Source: JANQSS01 sp965249735 (lineage in GTDB: Bacteria > Bacteroidota > Bacteroidia > Chitinophagales > Saprospiraceae). Taken from it: DNA of 64,000 nt. A program made the translations under genes and the position numbers. The first letter of the stretch is position 1. Each line of letters starts with the position of its first letter. Location of the stretch: NCBI GenBank assembly GCA_965249735.1, contig CBDFMS010000025.1, positions 1-64,000 of the forward strand. Reading direction: 5' to 3'. Of the stretch, positions 26,229-35,006 are shown in pieces. The notes under the pieces are model-generated. The model saw only the letters and a list, made by a program, of their open reading frames with translations. It did no database searches and had not been told where the DNA came from.

Positions 26229-27113
26229 TTATTCCTTTGTTTCGATATATCGTTTTTGAATCATCACCACAAATAATATAAGAAATGCGAAGAAGAATCC
26301 GAGGGTGGCGGAATATCCCATATGATAATATTGGAACGCCTGCTTGTAAATATATAGGACAGAAGAAAGTGTACTGTTTAGTGGTCCGCCACCTGTCATA
26401 ACATAGGGTTCTATGAATAATGAAAATCCGCCGATGGTGGAAAGAATGACCACCATAAATATGGTCGGATTAATGAGTGGCAATGTAATGTGACGGAATT
26501 TTTGCCAGTGTGAGGCCCCTTCTATTTCCGCTGCTTCATAATACGCACGAGGAACTGTCTGCAGACCTACCAGGAATAATATGATATAAAGCCCTACATT
26601 TTTCCAGGTAGCCATGACAGCTATTGAAGTCATGGCCATATCGGGATTGATAAGCCAACCCACTCTGCCCAGGCCTATCATGCTGAGTACGCGGTTGATA
26701 AGCCCGGAGTCAAAACCGTATAATTGCTGCCAAAGTATGGTGACTACAACTCCGGAGACAATAACGGGAAGAAAAAAGGCTGCCCGAAAAAAACCTTTAA
26801 ATCGAATATGTTGATTTAGGAATTCTGCAAGGGCAAGGGCGATAATTAATTGTAATGGTATATGAATGAGTAAAAATTTCAGCGTATTCAAGATGGCTTG
26901 CCAAAACAAACGATCATGAAACATTCTGGTATAGTTGGCCGCTCCGACATATTCTACCGGCGATATAATATTCCACTTATGCACTGTTAAAAACAAAGAG
27001 AAGAACACAGGAAATGCCACAAAAACAATAAAGTGTACCAGGTATGGTGCAACGAAGAGATATGGTAGCCACTTTTTCTTTTTCATCTTTCTTTTGTAGG
27101 TGCACGTCAACAC
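26229..27113 (-). CDS. sugar ABC transporter permease, MalF/UgpA type
   Basis: The true start is probably the ATG at 27086 (MKKKKWLPYLFVAPYLVHF), giving 285 residues. Six transmembrane helices are visible, and the EAA motif is EAAEIEGASHWQKFRHITLP. The conserved FLFLV/YVMTGGGP region near the C-terminus is present. It pairs with the permease gene immediately downstream and with the binding protein encoded at 28232-29587. Confidence 0.9.
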   Translation of the reverse strand: MLTCTYKRKMKKKKWLPYLFVAPYLVHFIVFVAFPVFFSLFLTVHKWNIISPVEYVGAANYTRMFHDRLFWQAILNTLKFLLIHIPLQLIIALALAEFLNQHIRFKGFFRAAFFLPVIVSGVVVTILWQQLYGFDSGLINRVLSMIGLGRVGWLINPDMAMTSIAVMATWKNVGLYIILFLVGLQTVPRAYYEAAEIEGASHWQKFRHITLPLINPTIFMVVILSTIGGFSLFIEPYVMTGGGPLNSTLSSVLYIYKQAFQYYHMGYSATLGFFFAFLILFVVMIQKRYIETKE

Positions 27114-27147
27114 GTTTTCGCCGATGTCAAGCCACCATTTGATTACT

Positions 27148-28263
27148 TTACGTTTCTATTATTTGAGCATTACGATGAGCTTCTATTGCCATCTTTGTTG
27201 AATTATAGGCATTCTGTCCGGTAATTAATCTATTGTGTTTTCGGTTTTCTATCCATTGCAGTTGGTCATCTATCATATCAGAAATAAGTCGTTTGTAAAT
27301 GGCCGTCTTTGAATCTCCCTGATGGATTAGGTCTACTTTGTAGTCAGCAACGATTTGTTTGAATCGTCCCCTTGTTATTCTTTTTTCACCACTATAGTTT
27401 TCGAGCATATTAATGGCTGTAAACTGTGTGATGGATTTTAATGTCTCCAGCTCTTCTTTTGTTACCAGGCCCTCAATTTTCATTTTGTTTGGAACCCATT
27501 CATAGAGATTGATATTTCCTTTTTCAAAAACAAGTCGAATTTCCTGCCTGTCCAGTTTCGTTGGTTGATCAAATCCATGATAAAAGTTAACCAAGCCTTC
27601 GCCATATTGAACGGTTGCCTGGACTCTGTCAGCCGCTTTCTTTTCAATGGGCGAGTTAGTTCTTTTCATTTCCAAAGATGACAAGAGTTTGCCTTCACCA
27701 AACCATCCCTCGAACAGATCAAAAAAATGAACGGCATGTTCTATAAATATTCCTCCACTTCGGTCTTCATCCCAGAACCAATGATCCTGATTTAAATATT
27801 CATCTGATGCATAATTTTCAAAAAATCCATGTAAAAAATGCCCCAGTATATTGTGTTCGATGATGTGTTTGACAAAACAAAATATCGGATTATATCGTTG
27901 CATGAGATTGACCACATAGAGTTTGTCCTGCTCGTTCGCAATCTGAATAAGTTCTTCTACCTCATCCAAATTTAACGCAGCAGGTTTTTCACAAATAACA
28001 TGTTTTGAAGCTAATAGACATGCCTTTGCATAGGTGTAATGAAGCCAGGGAGGAGTGGCTATGTATACCAGGTCAATATCTTGATTGGTAGTAATTTGGG
28101 TAATATCGTTAAATATTTCACCTTCAAAAACAGATTGAAATTCCGTTGCATGGTCCATATTTGAGTCCAGGATACCCACAAGAGATATCTCATTGTTTTT
28201 CAATATTTCAGCGCACGCAAACATTGAAAACTTACCGGTTCCTATTATCGCTAATTTTCTCAT
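27148..28263 (-). CDS. Gfo/Idh/MocA-family oxidoreductase in the importer operon
   Basis: The 371-residue protein has Rossmann motif IIGTGKFSMFACAEIL at 6-21 and catalytic motif CEKPAALN around 97-104. In the C-terminal domain, HWFWDEDRSGGIFIEHAVHF provides the usual substrate-site aspartate/histidine pair. It should oxidise or epimerise a sugar delivered by the importer. Its start overlaps the end of the binding-protein gene by 32 bases, an unusually long overlap that implies coupled translation. It belongs to a different subgroup from the enzyme encoded at 19257. Confidence 0.85.
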   Translation of the reverse strand: MRKLAIIGTGKFSMFACAEILKNNEISLVGILDSNMDHATEFQSVFEGEIFNDITQITTNQDIDLVYIATPPWLHYTYAKACLLASKHVICEKPAALNLDEVEELIQIANEQDKLYVVNLMQRYNPIFCFVKHIIEHNILGHFLHGFFENYASDEYLNQDHWFWDEDRSGGIFIEHAVHFFDLFEGWFGEGKLLSSLEMKRTNSPIEKKAADRVQATVQYGEGLVNFYHGFDQPTKLDRQEIRLVFEKGNINLYEWVPNKMKIEGLVTKEELETLKSITQFTAINMLENYSGEKRITRGRFKQIVADYKVDLIHQGDSKTAIYKRLISDMIDDQLQWIENRKHNRLITGQNAYNSTKMAIEAHRNAQIIET

Positions 28264-29587
28264 TTCTGCTATTTCCTAGTAAAACATTGACGGCTCTGGC
28301 GGCATCATCGATGGCTTTTTCGGGTGTCTTTTTATTGTATATGACACATGCTTCATATTCCTGCGATATGATATCGAATACTTCTACTATAACCTCGCAA
28401 TTATCGATTCCTTTTACATGATTTGCTTGCTTGGCGAATGTCAATGCTTTTGGGTTTTTGGAAAAATAATCCAGAAATAGTGAATCCTTCTCCAGGTGCC
28501 GTCTTCTTGGTAATTGACCTGAGAGTTCAAGAAATGCCCTATCTCCTTCAGGATCGATAAGTGTTTTTATAAATTTCCAGGCAACTTGTGGATTTGTACA
28601 CGTATTAAATATGACGATGTTTTTAGGATCAGCATAGGTATATACTGGACCCTCGTGGTCGTCCGGAACTTGCATCGGGCCAAAATCATATTCAAAACCT
28701 TCTTTCTTAAATTTATTCACATGTGAAATTTCCCAGGGGCCGGTCCATTTTGTTATAATTTTTTCAGAAATAAAGCGATCTTCGGAGGCGGACAAGCGCT
28801 CTCGGGAAAAATATTCGTTGATATACAGTTTTTGTAAAAATTCGAAAACAGCTACTGCATGTTTATTATTAAAAGCTGCTTTATTGTCTTTCACGAGTGA
28901 TCCACCTTTCGAAGCGGCTAGATAAAGTGGATAAAAATTAAAAAAACGTTGGTACCAGATTACTTTAACTTCTGTATATCCAAGCCATTGATCTACATAG
29001 CCGTCTTTGTTTAGATCGTCTTTTACAAGTTCTCCTGCTTTGAAGTACTCTGAATATGTTGATGGAAATTTTGATATTCCTGTCAATTTGCTGAGCGTTT
29101 TATTGTAAATGGTCATGATGGGATTTACCTTCCAGGGCACTTGATAAATATGACCGTCGGATGAGGTGATTTCATCAACGGTTTCCTGACCACATCTTTC
29201 TATGATAAATTCTGTAAACCCATCCAGGGTATCCAGTGGGATGAGTACACCTGCTTTTGCAAACATTTCTACGCTTCCCTGCCACATATTTGCATAGATG
29301 TCGGGAGTCGTTTTACCGACGACAGCCGCGAGGATGACTTCTTCACTGGATTGTCCCTCGGGTACAGGTTGGTGTCGAACGATTTGATTGGGGTGATCGG
29401 CATTCCATTTCTCCGTATACCTGGTTGCAAAGGTTATTTCCGGGTTGTTGTTGGAAGACCAAAACAATAAACCGTTTTTTTCTTGTACTGAACGACTACA
29501 TGAAAAAATAAAGAGCAACAGTAGAACGAAGCAGCCGTTCTTTGTCATATATAAAGGCCTCAAGTAGTATTTTATTTTCTGCGACAA
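28232..29587 (-). CDS. sugar ABC transporter substrate-binding lipoprotein
   Basis: In this 451-residue family 1 extracellular solute-binding protein, the signal peptide LLLLFIFSCSR puts the lipid-attached Cys at about 30, so the protein is a periplasmic lipoprotein. Typical segments are WSSNNNPEITFATRYTEKWN at the N-terminus, then GKTTPDIYANMWQGSVEMFA and AGVLIPLD, and TKWTGPWEISHVNKF in the second lobe. It supplies substrate to the permease pair. Binding-protein-dependent sugar importers are rare beside SusCD systems, which makes the context notable. Confidence 0.88.
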   Translation of the reverse strand: MSQKIKYYLRPLYMTKNGCFVLLLLFIFSCSRSVQEKNGLLFWSSNNNPEITFATRYTEKWNADHPNQIVRHQPVPEGQSSEEVILAAVVGKTTPDIYANMWQGSVEMFAKAGVLIPLDTLDGFTEFIIERCGQETVDEITSSDGHIYQVPWKVNPIMTIYNKTLSKLTGISKFPSTYSEYFKAGELVKDDLNKDGYVDQWLGYTEVKVIWYQRFFNFYPLYLAASKGGSLVKDNKAAFNNKHAVAVFEFLQKLYINEYFSRERLSASEDRFISEKIITKWTGPWEISHVNKFKKEGFEYDFGPMQVPDDHEGPVYTYADPKNIVIFNTCTNPQVAWKFIKTLIDPEGDRAFLELSGQLPRRRHLEKDSLFLDYFSKNPKALTFAKQANHVKGIDNCEVIVEVFDIISQEYEACVIYNKKTPEKAIDDAARAVNVLLGNSRNEKISDNRNR

Positions 29588-29699
29588 TAGAATCGAAAGA
29601 TTATATGGTTATAAATATAGACTTGACGTCTGACATAAATGCACATATTTGATGATCAAATGACATTTGGCTTCGCAGAACTTGAAAACGCTCTATAAA

Positions 29700-30752
29700 T
29701 TACGATTCTAAAGCTAATCCCGATAAAATATTTTCAATAGAAAGCTCCACGCCACAAATCACCTCATCCGAAGCGCCATAATATACTGTAACTTTATCAC
29801 CATCGACAATATGTCCATTTGTAAAAACGACATTACTAAAAAAGCCATTCTTTTCGTAGGTGGCTTCCGGTTCAAAAATAGGTTTGTCGCAGCGGGAGAT
29901 TACTTTTGATGGATCTTCAAGGTCAAATAAGACGGCACCGAGACAATATCTGTTGTCATGGTCGGCACCGTGATATATTGCCAACCAACCTTTTTCTGTT
30001 TTAATAGGAGAAGCTCCTGCGCCAACACGCTCAGAATCCCACATACCTGGTCGCGTGTGTAAAACACAAACGTATTCACCCCAATGGGTTAAATTATCAG
30101 AAGTCGCTGTCCACATAAAATTCCCACCTACGTCAACACCGGATGGTCTGTGGAGACAATAATACTTTCCATTAATCTTCTCTTCAAATAAGGCACAGTC
30201 TTTATTATGTGGTGGAAATATCATACCCTTTTTCTCAAAATTGACCCAGTCTTTGGTTCGCATGAGACCGACACCGACGCCATTTTGGGATACTTGCGTA
30301 TATGTTAAATTATAGGTTCCATTAATTAGAGAAACTCTACAATCTTCTATGCCATAAGTCTCGAGAGCGCCTTCTCCAAAAAGAATAGTTTGAAAGTGAT
30401 CCGTGGGCTCATAAAAATGAATACCGTCTTCACTACAGACCAGGCGTAAGTGTGAAATGGTCGTTAAGATTGTTTTTTTTTGGTAATGTATTTTGCGAGG
30501 ATCTGAATAATCGAGATCGGGATCGGATTTGTCGAAATCCAGTATGTTATACCCGCCTATTTCGTTCATTATTGGTATCCTGATCGTTTCAGTTTTCTGC
30601 TCTGGACGTTCAGCTACGCGCACTAATAACCAAATCTTGTTTTCAAAGACAAAGGCACTCGGGTTCATCACGCATTCCACAATAAAATTGGTATGACTGG
30701 GTGAGATGTCGTCGGTAGTAATTATTGGATTTTGAATAAATCTATTTGCCAT
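29700..30752 (-). CDS. GH130-family glycosidase/phosphorylase, short form
   Basis: The 350-residue protein has no signal peptide and is cytoplasmic. The GH130 pattern is NPIITTDDISPSH at 7-19, MNPSAFVFENKIWLLVRVAE, YGIEDCRVSLINGTYNLTYT with the catalytic-region Asp, HNKDCALFEEKINGKYYCLH, and GAGASPIKTEKGWLAIYHGAD. Length and motifs suit the short GH130 groups that act on beta-mannosides. It heads the importer operon, 112 bases ahead of the binding-protein gene and downstream of a terminator-like hairpin. Confidence 0.85.
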   Translation of the reverse strand: MANRFIQNPIITTDDISPSHTNFIVECVMNPSAFVFENKIWLLVRVAERPEQKTETIRIPIMNEIGGYNILDFDKSDPDLDYSDPRKIHYQKKTILTTISHLRLVCSEDGIHFYEPTDHFQTILFGEGALETYGIEDCRVSLINGTYNLTYTQVSQNGVGVGLMRTKDWVNFEKKGMIFPPHNKDCALFEEKINGKYYCLHRPSGVDVGGNFMWTATSDNLTHWGEYVCVLHTRPGMWDSERVGAGASPIKTEKGWLAIYHGADHDNRYCLGAVLFDLEDPSKVISRCDKPIFEPEATYEKNGFFSNVVFTNGHIVDGDKVTVYYGASDEVICGVELSIENILSGLALES

Positions 30753-30812
30753 GAGAAATTAGGCTTCATCTATTTTATAAAAAATTGAAGGTTAATTATT
30801 TATTCAGAAAAG

Positions 30813-30849
30813 AAACGAGTTGCCCATTTCATGTTTGGGCAACTCGTTT
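30813..30849 (-). terminator. hairpin between the LamG gene and the GH130 gene
   Basis: AAACGAGTTGCCCA (30813-30826) and TGGGCAACTCGTTT (30836-30849) form a 14-bp perfect stem. It lies 7 bases after the stop of the LamG gene and has a T-rich tail in the leftward direction. It probably ends or attenuates the susC-susD-LamG transcript before the importer operon. Confidence 0.8.
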
Positions 30850-30855
30850 TAATCA

Positions 30856-33800
30856 TTATTGTTTGTTGAATTTAATGGATCCCAGGTTTTTACCACCCAA
30901 TACAAAATTGAGTAAATAATTTCCACTGGCATATTGCTCAACGTCTACGGAAAATTGATGCTCCGGCACTTCATTTTTATCAAACCGGACGGCGTCAATT
31001 TGTCTTCCTTTGGTATCGAAAACTCGTAATAACAGGGGTTGCGAATGATTGATGTTGTGATCAATAATAAGCTTCTCAGTCACAGGATTTGGATAGATGG
31101 ATTGAACCACACTTCCCAATTCACCATTGAGACCGTCGTCTATACCGACGATACTTCCATCAGCATATAATAAAGCTACTTCCTCCGGTGTCAAACCCAC
31201 ATTATAGATTTTCACTTCGTCCAGGGCACCGGTAAAGTACTGGCCACCATTGTCAGGATTATTGCCCATTCCCAGTGGACGGCCCGTACTGTTGAGTAAA
31301 TCCTCCGCATCAATATTTGCTACCTCCAAGCCATCAACGTAAATAATATTATCGATGCCGTCATGGACCATAGTCACATACCACCAGAAGCCAAGAACCA
31401 TCTCATTGCCATCTCCACTATCCATGTCATGCGCAAAAGTACCGGGTGTGATGTTTGTTGTCCAGACTATTTTCAAGTGTTGGGGTAAAGAAATTTTCCA
31501 ACGTTCATCCCAATTACCAAAGTCAATGACGTAAGCCTCCGGGTCAGTCGTAACTGCATCCACCCGGATCCAGAATCCGACGGTTGTATAGTCTGAAATA
31601 AGTTGTACGGCGTTGGGTGCCAGCACTGAGTCTCTGTCTCCGTCGAAAACGATAGCCATATTTCCGGTACCATTTGGATGCGTAACAGCCTCGAATACAG
31701 GATTTCCTCCTATGACACCATGGTTTTCGTATGGTGTTGCATCATTGGCATTTCCATCGAAAGGATACCAGGCCACGAGACCGGGTTCACCCGTGTCAAT
31801 TTCTTTTTCCGTCGACTCCGTAATTTCCGCAATTTCAGATACATTGCCTGCCAGGTCATAGGCATACACCTCAAAGGTATAAGCCGTTTCCGCATCGAGT
31901 CCGCTAATAAAAACCGACGTAGCATCTCCCGGCAAACTATCACTAAATAAACCGTCGAGCAATACCACATATCCGGCTACCAGGACATCGTCAATGGAAG
32001 CATCCCATGAGATCAGTGCGGAATGAGCCCCCATGGAAGCTGCAATATTTCCAGGTTTTGTAGGTGCTGTTGTATCCGGTGCCTGATCCAATCCGGAAGT
32101 AGCTTTCAAGAAAGTAGGCAATGACTCGTTGCCGGCTTCATCGACAGCCGACACACTGAATTCAAATTCTGTCAAAGGTGTAAGACCGAGAAAATCTGCT
32201 GTTGTACCTGATGTAGTCAACATTTTGGCGCCATCCTGAAATACGTTGTAGCCTGCTACACCTATATTGTCGGAGGAAGGCAACCAATTCAGCGCTATAT
32301 TATTAAACTCCACATCTGCTTTGAGCTCAAGCGGAGCAGTCGGTGCCTCTGTATCAGTGACAACCGGGGGTTGAGATTGTGCCGCATAAAGATCTGCAAC
32401 TTGTTGTGCCGTTAGGGCCATATTATATATCTGAACTTCATCCAGACTTCCGTTGAAAAAGTTACCGTTTCCGACAGAGTTATATCCGATGCCCAATGAT
32501 CTTAATGTTGGATCCAAATCACCAGGGGCCGGTCTTCCGTTGACCGAATCGCCATTCATATAAATGATATCATTTATACCATCATGTGTCATCACCACAT
32601 GTGTCCACACACCAAGGCTGAGTGGTGTTCCTGAATCTAAATCGCTGCAGCAGGCACCACCGGAGTGGGTTGTGAACAAAGGTTTTCCGTGACCGGGTAA
32701 ACCTACTTTCAATCGCTCTGACCAATCTCCCAACGTTAGGATGTAGGCATCACCTCCTACCGGGAACTCGTCTACCTGAATCCAAAAGCTGAGTGTGGTA
32801 TGTGGTGAAATTAATTGTGGTGAGTTGTCCGCGTCAATTTTGTCACTGACGCCATTAAAGGTATAAGCCATGTTGGCCTGATCAAATCGGTCATTCGTTA
32901 ATTGGGCTCCACTTGCCCATGCATCATTGTGATAGTCTGTAGCATCTTCGGTATTTCCACCAAAGCGATAGTCTGCTACTAATTCTCCCGTAATGACAGG
33001 AGGCGTGGACTGTTCTGCGTACAGTGCCGCAACTTCTACTGCAGAAAGAGCTTCATTGTAAATCTGAATATCGTCTAATCTACCTTCAAAAAAGGCGTTG
33101 TTTCCTGATGGGTCATAGCCAATGCCCAATACTTCACCGGTTTTGTCGAGTGTGCCGGGGGCGGATTTTGAGTTGACTTCGACACCATCCATATAGATGA
33201 TATCATTCGTACCGTCATGGGTCATCGCCACATGTGTCCAAACACCGGGAGTAAGTGGTGTTCCGGAATCCAGATCACTGCAGCAGGCTCCGTCAGAATG
33301 TGTCGTGAACAGTGGTTTCCCATGACCGGGTAAGTCAATCTTCATACGCTCGGGCCATCCCCCATATGACATGATGAAAGAAGGGCCGGTAGGAAATGCA
33401 TCTATGTTAATCCAAAAGCTGACGGTCACGTAGTCGGAGTTCAGCGCTGTAGAATTAGCAGCTGTAATACTTTCGTTTCCCAAAAACGCCTGAGCATTTG
33501 CTGCATAACCAAATCGGTCCGTTGCCGGAAGAGACCCGCTTCGTACTCCGTGGTTACCAAAAATTGATGAATCATCTACGTCACCTCCTACAAAATTGTA
33601 TTCGGCAACCAGATTGCTGGGTATTCCCGGGAATATGGACTGCGCGTTGTGCAAGGCCATTACTTCAGCTGGTGCCAAGGCGTAATTGTAAATTTGAATT
33701 TCGTCTAAACTTCCATCGAAGAACGCATTGTCTCCCGATGGGTCATATCCTATGCCCAATTGTTGTTCGGTTGGATCGAGTGTGCCGGGAGCTGATTTTG

Positions 33801-35001
33801 AATTGACTTGAACTCCATCGAAGTAGATGATGTCATCGGTACCATCATGTGTCATCACTACATGCGTCCACTTGCCAAGGGTAAGTGGCGTCCCGGAGTC
33901 CAGGTCACTGCAACAGGCTCCGCCGGAATGAGTCGTGAAAAGTGGTTTTCCATGACCAGGCAAGTCAATTTTCATACGCTCAGGCCAACCACCATGAGAT
34001 AAAATGAAGGAAGGGCCGGTAGGAAGTGCATTTATTTTTATCCAAAAGCTCACTGTTGAATAATCAGAGTTAAGTACTGAAGAGTTACTGGCATCGATTT
34101 TGGAAGACATGCCATTAAAGGAATAGGCACTATTGCCAAATCCAAATCGGTCAGTTGCAGCATGTAGGTCAGTGCCGCTTCCATGATTACCATAAGGCGA
34201 TTCATCGATCGTATTATTGGAAAATGAAAAGTCAGCAACCAGACCAGGTGAAAAAATAGGCGGAGTGCTTTGATTGGTATACAGGGTGGCTATTTCTCCG
34301 GCGGACAAGGCCATGTCATATATCTGTACTTCGTCCAATCTGCCATTGAAGAAATTGCCATTACCGAGCACATCGTATCCGATACCGAGATTTTTGTCAG
34401 TGCTGTTCAATGTTCCTGAAACAGCCTTTGAAGCAACCTCGACACCGTCCAAATAAATGATGTCATTGGTCCCGTCGTGGACACATACAATATGTTTCCA
34501 TTCGCCCGGGGCTAATTCATTTCCATCCCCGGCGTCCATGTCTGAGATACCGGAAGAGCTATTTGTTGTCCAAATCAGTTTTCCGTGTGACGGAAGAGAA
34601 ACTTTGTAACGTTCCTGCCAACCTCCGAATGAAATGGGGTAGCCCTCTCCGCTCACCGGTAATTCATTTACCATGAGCCAAAAAGATACTGAGACAAAAT
34701 CAGAATTGAGAGCGGCTGTGTTAGGGGCTTCGAGATAGCCTTGTTCTCCATCAAAATTAAAAGCGTTATTTGCCTGACCGAATCGGTCTTGTGCCAGAAA
34801 TGCGCCATGAACTGCCGCATGATTTTTAGTTGCAGATACATCATTTGCATTTCCTGCAAACGAATAACTGACAACAGGTGTCTGTGCATTTAGTCCGGCC
34901 GTGACCAGAAAAATGCAGCAGAGTAAATATTGAAATTGTCGTACTAATAGTTTCATAGTAGAATTTATTTGAAGTGAGTAAAAAGAATAGTTGTAATTCA
35001 T
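30856..35001 (-). CDS. giant secreted protein with five LamG modules, two FN3 modules and a sorting tail
   Basis: A start at the ATG of residue 16 (34956, MKLLVRQFQYLLCCIFLVTAG) gives a clean signal peptide. Five concanavalin/LamG-like modules of about 205 residues follow, at roughly 40-245, 250-460, 465-670, 675-885 and 1080-1290. Modules 2 to 4 are nearly identical in stretches such as GHGKPLFTTHSGGACCSDLD. Two fibronectin type III modules lie at about 890-985 and 990-1075. The last 75 residues (SIYPNPVTEKLIIDHNIN onwards, ending FVLGGKNLGSIKFNKQ) are a type A T9SS sorting domain. It is probably a surface carbohydrate-binding scaffold co-transcribed with susCD. Confidence 0.85.
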   Translation of the reverse strand: MNYNYSFYSLQINSTMKLLVRQFQYLLCCIFLVTAGLNAQTPVVSYSFAGNANDVSATKNHAAVHGAFLAQDRFGQANNAFNFDGEQGYLEAPNTAALNSDFVSVSFWLMVNELPVSGEGYPISFGGWQERYKVSLPSHGKLIWTTNSSSGISDMDAGDGNELAPGEWKHIVCVHDGTNDIIYLDGVEVASKAVSGTLNSTDKNLGIGYDVLGNGNFFNGRLDEVQIYDMALSAGEIATLYTNQSTPPIFSPGLVADFSFSNNTIDESPYGNHGSGTDLHAATDRFGFGNSAYSFNGMSSKIDASNSSVLNSDYSTVSFWIKINALPTGPSFILSHGGWPERMKIDLPGHGKPLFTTHSGGACCSDLDSGTPLTLGKWTHVVMTHDGTDDIIYFDGVQVNSKSAPGTLDPTEQQLGIGYDPSGDNAFFDGSLDEIQIYNYALAPAEVMALHNAQSIFPGIPSNLVAEYNFVGGDVDDSSIFGNHGVRSGSLPATDRFGYAANAQAFLGNESITAANSTALNSDYVTVSFWINIDAFPTGPSFIMSYGGWPERMKIDLPGHGKPLFTTHSDGACCSDLDSGTPLTPGVWTHVAMTHDGTNDIIYMDGVEVNSKSAPGTLDKTGEVLGIGYDPSGNNAFFEGRLDDIQIYNEALSAVEVAALYAEQSTPPVITGELVADYRFGGNTEDATDYHNDAWASGAQLTNDRFDQANMAYTFNGVSDKIDADNSPQLISPHTTLSFWIQVDEFPVGGDAYILTLGDWSERLKVGLPGHGKPLFTTHSGGACCSDLDSGTPLSLGVWTHVVMTHDGINDIIYMNGDSVNGRPAPGDLDPTLRSLGIGYNSVGNGNFFNGSLDEVQIYNMALTAQQVADLYAAQSQPPVVTDTEAPTAPLELKADVEFNNIALNWLPSSDNIGVAGYNVFQDGAKMLTTSGTTADFLGLTPLTEFEFSVSAVDEAGNESLPTFLKATSGLDQAPDTTAPTKPGNIAASMGAHSALISWDASIDDVLVAGYVVLLDGLFSDSLPGDATSVFISGLDAETAYTFEVYAYDLAGNVSEIAEITESTEKEIDTGEPGLVAWYPFDGNANDATPYENHGVIGGNPVFEAVTHPNGTGNMAIVFDGDRDSVLAPNAVQLISDYTTVGFWIRVDAVTTDPEAYVIDFGNWDERWKISLPQHLKIVWTTNITPGTFAHDMDSGDGNEMVLGFWWYVTMVHDGIDNIIYVDGLEVANIDAEDLLNSTGRPLGMGNNPDNGGQYFTGALDEVKIYNVGLTPEEVALLYADGSIVGIDDGLNGELGSVVQSIYPNPVTEKLIIDHNINHSQPLLLRVFDTKGRQIDAVRFDKNEVPEHQFSVDVEQYASGNYLLNFVLGGKNLGSIKFNKQ

Positions 35002-35006
35002 TTCAT

